Notes under the pieces: model-generated
Seen by the model: only the letters and a program-made list of their open reading frames with translations
The model's database searches: none
What the model was told of the DNA's origin: nothing
NCBI GenBank assembly: GCA_031292035.1
Contig: JARLHX010000195.1
Span: forward strand, 1 to 23,714
Source: Negativicutes bacterium
GTDB taxonomy: Bacteria; Bacillota_C; Negativicutes; Sporomusales_B; JARLHX01
Direction: 5' to 3'
DNA: 23,714 nt
Program-made: the position numbers and the translations under genes
In this document: piece after piece, positions 21,161 to 23,714 of the stretch
How positions within the stretch are numbered: the first letter of the stretch is position 1
Layout: every line of letters starts with the position of its first letter

Positions 21161-21835
21161 TCAATCCAGTACTACAATCTTGTTCTTGATGGCATAAAGC
21201 ACGGCCTGAGTCCGGTCATTGACATCAATCTTGCGGAAGATATTGGTCAGGTGATTCTTGACCGTTTTCTCGCTGAGGAACAATTGCCCGGCGATCTCCT
21301 GGTTGCTCAGGCCCTTGGCGATCAGTTGGAGAACTTCCAGTTCACGCAAAGTAAGACGCTCTTCCCGACCGTGTTGAAGAAAATTGGCTGTGCCCTGCCG
21401 TCGCTCTCCCTCCAGGCGGGTGATCTCACCGAACAATTTTTTGGCCAACGTCGGATAGATAAAGGATTCACCGTCAAACACGGTGCGAATCGCTTTGATC
21501 AGCATGCCCGGCTCCACATCTTTCAGCAGATATCCGGCGGCTCCGGCTTTCACGACCTCAACCACATAACTTTCATCATCATGAATGGTTAAAACAATGA
21601 CCTTGACTGTAGGGAAAGAATCACGAACGCGTTTTGTGACTTCCAACCCATTAAGCCGTGGCATATTGATATCAATCAGCGCGATATCAGGAAGAACCTC
21701 GCCGGCTTTTTTCACCGCCTCCTCCCCATCCCCCGCTTCAGCAACTATCACAAAGTCTTCTTCGAGTTCAAGCACATTTTTGATTCCCTGACGCAGCAGC
21801 GCGTGATCGTCAGCGATCAGTATTCTGATAGACAT
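21161..21835 (-). CDS. degU: DegU-like NarL-family response regulator
   Basis: A 224-residue response regulator. The receiver domain has DDH near residues 9-11, phosphoacceptor D55 in ALIDINMPRLNG, the T/S switch in VLTIHDDESYV and a K in YLLKDVEPG. The LuxR-type DNA-binding domain is near 160-215: LTLRELEVLQLIAKGLSNQEIAGQLFLSEKTVKNH and KIDVNDRTQAV. IHDDE.YV, KTVKNH..NI and VNDRTQAV are very close to B. subtilis DegU, which controls flagellar, competence and exoenzyme genes. No DegS-like kinase is in the window. I chose ATG 21835 with GGGGTG about 8 nt upstream; GTG 21844 would be too close to it. It lies near but not within the flagellar block, so a link to motility is inferred. Confidence 0.92.
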   Translation of the reverse strand: MSIRILIADDHALLRQGIKNVLELEEDFVIVAEAGDGEEAVKKAGEVLPDIALIDINMPRLNGLEVTKRVRDSFPTVKVIVLTIHDDESYVVEVVKAGAAGYLLKDVEPGMLIKAIRTVFDGESFIYPTLAKKLFGEITRLEGERRQGTANFLQHGREERLTLRELEVLQLIAKGLSNQEIAGQLFLSEKTVKNHLTNIFRKIDVNDRTQAVLYAIKNKIVVLD

Positions 21836-21952
21836 TCCTTTCACACCCCTTCGAATTCGTCCTGTTAAAACTGCAAAATCATCAGCTGGCCGTTATCGAA
21901 ATGATTCGTAACAGCCGTATAGCCAAGAAATGTCTAATAACATTGATAGTCT

Positions 21953-21982
21953 TCGACACATTTTCCCAAAATCCTGTATATT
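21953..21982 (+). promoter_or_regulatory. Candidate plus-strand sigma-A promoter in the gap
   Basis: TCGACA and TATATT (each 5/6 to consensus) are separated by 18 nt. No supported gene follows on this strand, but a strong terminator lies about 180 nt downstream. Confidence 0.4.
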
Positions 21983-21988
21983 GAAAAC

Positions 21989-22169
21989 CCGGCTGTCAAC
22001 CTCACAGGAGAATTTTTCGGATCAGAGCCGGACAAATTGTTCCCTGCCGCCTCTTGCAGGGTAAAATATGGGTGTTTTTATCTACGCTATCAATCAAAAA
22101 ACGAGTCCTCAAAAACCTCCAGGATATGCCGAAAGGTGTCCCTGCATTTTTGCAGGGACACCTTTTTTT
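21989..22169 (+). ncRNA. Candidate structured RNA, about 180 nt
   Basis: The 378-base gap between degU and the sugar transferase gene has no credible reading frame. On the plus strand a promoter-like pair precedes a stretch with several complementary arms: CCGGCT/AGCCGG near 21989-22030, CCCTGC/GCAGGG near 22042-22060, and a final perfect 15-bp hairpin with seven T's. I do not recognise a known RNA family. The final hairpin alone may simply serve genes on either side, so this is a tentative call. Confidence 0.3.
22132..22169. terminator. Strong hairpin terminator
   Basis: The perfect 15-bp arms AAAGGTGTCCCTGCA (22132-22146) and TGCAGGGACACCTTT (22151-22165) have a TTTT loop. The plus strand continues TTTT (seven T's in total); the minus strand has only TTTCGG. 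It is better as a plus-strand terminator but may also end the minus-strand transferase gene 45 bases away. Confidence 0.8.
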
Positions 22170-22213
22170 GAGTCTGCCAACGCCCATGCCGTTGCTGACT
22201 GTTCAGACACTTT

Positions 22214-23710
22214 TCAATAGGCGCCTCGGCCTCTTGCTACAATTCCTATCGTTCGCAGAATCAAGGTCACGTCAAGCCACATGGACCAATTTCTAACATA
22301 CCACGAGTCCAGTTGCACCCGCTCGGTATAATCGACATCATTGCGTCCGCTCACCTGCCAGAGTCCGGTTATGCCGGGACGGACCAAATAAAAATCCTGG
22401 ATATATTCGGCATATTTATTGACCTCGGCCGCAACAATCGGCCTTGGCCCCACCAGACTCATCTCGCCTTTCAGCACATTAAACAGCTGCGGCAATTCGT
22501 CGAGGCTGGTCTTGCGCAAGAAACGACCTATCCGGGTTACCCGGGGGTCATCCCTGAGTTTGTAATCCTTCTCCCACATCTGACGGGCGGCAGGATTGTC
22601 TTGGAGGTAGCGGGTCAGAACCTTTTCGGCATCGGTTATCATAGTGCGCAGCTTGTAGCAGCGAAAGACTTGTCCGTTCTTGCCGATACGTTGATGGGCG
22701 AAAATAACCGGCCCGGGACTGTCGGCATAAATCAGCGAAGCCAACACAATAAGCAGCGGTATGCCGGCAATAAGCCCCACTAAACCGCCAAAAATATCGA
22801 TGCAGCGCTTTACGCAGCAGTTGTATTCATTGGCAAGGTTATTGCGGATTTTGAGCAGCACCGCTTTTTCATTAAACAAAGTATCCAGTTGCATTTCACC
22901 CACAGGCACGCCAAACAGGTCAGGCACCAGCGTTATACTGTCAACATACGGTTGCAGCCTATATACCAACTTTTGCAATTGTTGCCTGCTCAGACTCTGC
23001 TGGGTAATCAATACATTTTTTACGCCCGCGCGCTGTACACATTCCTCGGCCTGATCCAAATTGCCGATAACCGGGCATCCGTCCGGTCGTTTCGCCCCAG
23101 GCTTATCCTGGATCAACCCGACGACAGAATATCCCAACCCGCTGTCTCTTTCAAAAGCATTCACCAGGAGCTGCGCCGTCTTGCCTGAGCCGATAATGAC
23201 CGCCGGCACTTGCCACAGGCCCGAAGCTAACAAAACCTTTCTGACCAACAGTTTGGCGAACACAAGATAAACAGGAGCAAAAAACCAGGTCAGAATCATA
23301 AATGCCCGGGACATCGTCTTGGCCTCAGTCGTCAGATACATCAGGACCAGAACCGACACCATCGCGTACACATTGACCTTGAAAATCTTCCCTACCTGTT
23401 GCCAAAAAAGCAGTCTTCTGGTGTACAGATCGTCAAACGCCATGAAACAGATGTAGGCACACGGAATAATCACATAAATATACACCCTTACCACATCAAA
23501 GGAAGGGAAATTTAAAGATATGATGCTTGGTATGATATCATTCCTGACAAAATAAGCCGACCATACCGCGGCAAGAATGGCGGAGTAATCCATCACAATC
23601 AGGCACAAAGGCAAAAGTATTGCTTTGAATCTTGTGCCAAAATATTTATTTTCGAATAAGTGCTCTTCAAAAGTGGCGACATAGGCTTTGTTGTTTAGCA
23701 AAAAGTTCAC
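22214..23710 (-). CDS. wbaP: Polyprenyl sugar-phosphate transferase, WbaP type
   Basis: A 498-residue protein that starts surface polysaccharide synthesis by moving a sugar-1-phosphate to undecaprenyl phosphate in the inner membrane. Four N-terminal membrane helices lie within about residues 30-170. A Rossmann-like CoA-binding-type domain follows ([18 protein letters not shown], then NVLITQQSL). A fifth membrane helix near 305-330 leads to the bacterial sugar transferase domain: [51 protein letters not shown] and [18 protein letters not shown]. Length and layout fit WbaP/exopolysaccharide initiating enzymes. The start is unsure: GTG 23710 is shown, but the frame is open to the window edge. 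The GGGGGTGA could instead serve a TTG at 23701 six bases later. Confidence 0.93.
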   Translation of the reverse strand: MNFLLNNKAYVATFEEHLFENKYFGTRFKAILLPLCLIVMDYSAILAAVWSAYFVRNDIIPSIISLNFPSFDVVRVYIYVIIPCAYICFMAFDDLYTRRLLFWQQVGKIFKVNVYAMVSVLVLMYLTTEAKTMSRAFMILTWFFAPVYLVFAKLLVRKVLLASGLWQVPAVIIGSGKTAQLLVNAFERDSGLGYSVVGLIQDKPGAKRPDGCPVIGNLDQAEECVQRAGVKNVLITQQSLSRQQLQKLVYRLQPYVDSITLVPDLFGVPVGEMQLDTLFNEKAVLLKIRNNLANEYNCCVKRCIDIFGGLVGLIAGIPLLIVLASLIYADSPGPVIFAHQRIGKNGQVFRCYKLRTMITDAEKVLTRYLQDNPAARQMWEKDYKLRDDPRVTRIGRFLRKTSLDELPQLFNVLKGEMSLVGPRPIVAAEVNKYAEYIQDFYLVRPGITGLWQVSGRNDVDYTERVQLDSWYVRNWSMWLDVTLILRTIGIVARGRGAY

Positions 23711-23714
23711 CCCC

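Noticed and set aside
22054..22296. 80-codon plus-strand frame in the gap after the transferase gene.
   Set aside because: It starts at TTG without a ribosome site, passes through the strong terminator hairpin and overlaps the transferase gene antisense.
1..23714. Search for CRISPR arrays, insertion sequences, tRNA, rRNA and phage genes.
   Set aside because: No regularly spaced repeats, transposase motifs, tRNA-like cloverleaf or rRNA segments were seen by eye on either strand.

Overview
The window is almost entirely a flagellar filament and late-flagellar gene block from a Firmicutes-type bacterium. The gene order comFC - yvyF - flgM - flgN - flgK - flgL - yviE - fliW - csrA - flagellin - flaG - fliD - fliS - fliT, all on the minus strand, is the arrangement known from Bacillus subtilis and relatives. 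Strong GGAGG ribosome sites, frequent GTG/TTG starts, a DegU-like regulator, RecD2 and an ABC-F protein fit the same phylum. The moderate GC content, Maf-type flagellin glycosyltransferase, LegB-type sugar dehydratase and duplicated flgN suggest a Negativicutes (Sporomusa-like) or clostridial host. That placement is inference; no rRNA is present to prove it.

Layout from left to right. 1-420: 5' part of a LegB-like nucleotide-sugar 4,6-dehydratase. 463-3742: an operon, read right to left, of a small winged-helix protein, an unknown helical protein, a Maf glycosyltransferase, fliS and a fliT-like chaperone. 3832-6320: fliD and flaG, translationally coupled. 6391-7215: a short flagellin with its own sigma-28-type promoter, a CsrA-type leader hairpin and a clear terminator. 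7395-13159: csrA, fliW, yviE-like, flgL, flgK, two tandem flgN-like genes, flgM and yvyF. 13336-13932: the only large plus-strand gene, a stand-alone and degenerate HD-GYP protein. 13933-16742: comFC and recD2. 16878-17021: a possible 47-residue membrane peptide. 17234-19105: an ABC-F ATPase. 19310-20080: a TIM-barrel sugar isomerase homologue lacking usual metal ligands. 20383-20547: a 54-residue zinc-ribbon protein. 20651-21094: a membrane-anchored, glycosyltransferase-like fragment. 21161-21835: a DegU-like response regulator. 21836-22213: a gene-free, structured stretch ending in a strong plus-strand terminator. 22214-23710: a WbaP-type polyprenyl sugar-phosphate transferase reaching the right edge.

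How the genes work together. FlgK, FlgL and FliD are the hook-filament junction and cap. The FlgN-like proteins, FliS and the FliT-like protein are their export chaperones. FlgM restrains sigma-28 until the hook is complete. FliW and CsrA set flagellin translation, and the flagellin leader carries the hairpin expected for that switch. Maf and LegB point to glycosylation of the flagellin with a nonulosonic (legionaminic-type) acid. The HD-GYP protein, DegU-like regulator and surface-polysaccharide transferase suggest the neighbourhood touches the motility-to-biofilm decision, which is inference. No mobile elements, CRISPR arrays, tRNA or rRNA genes were seen.
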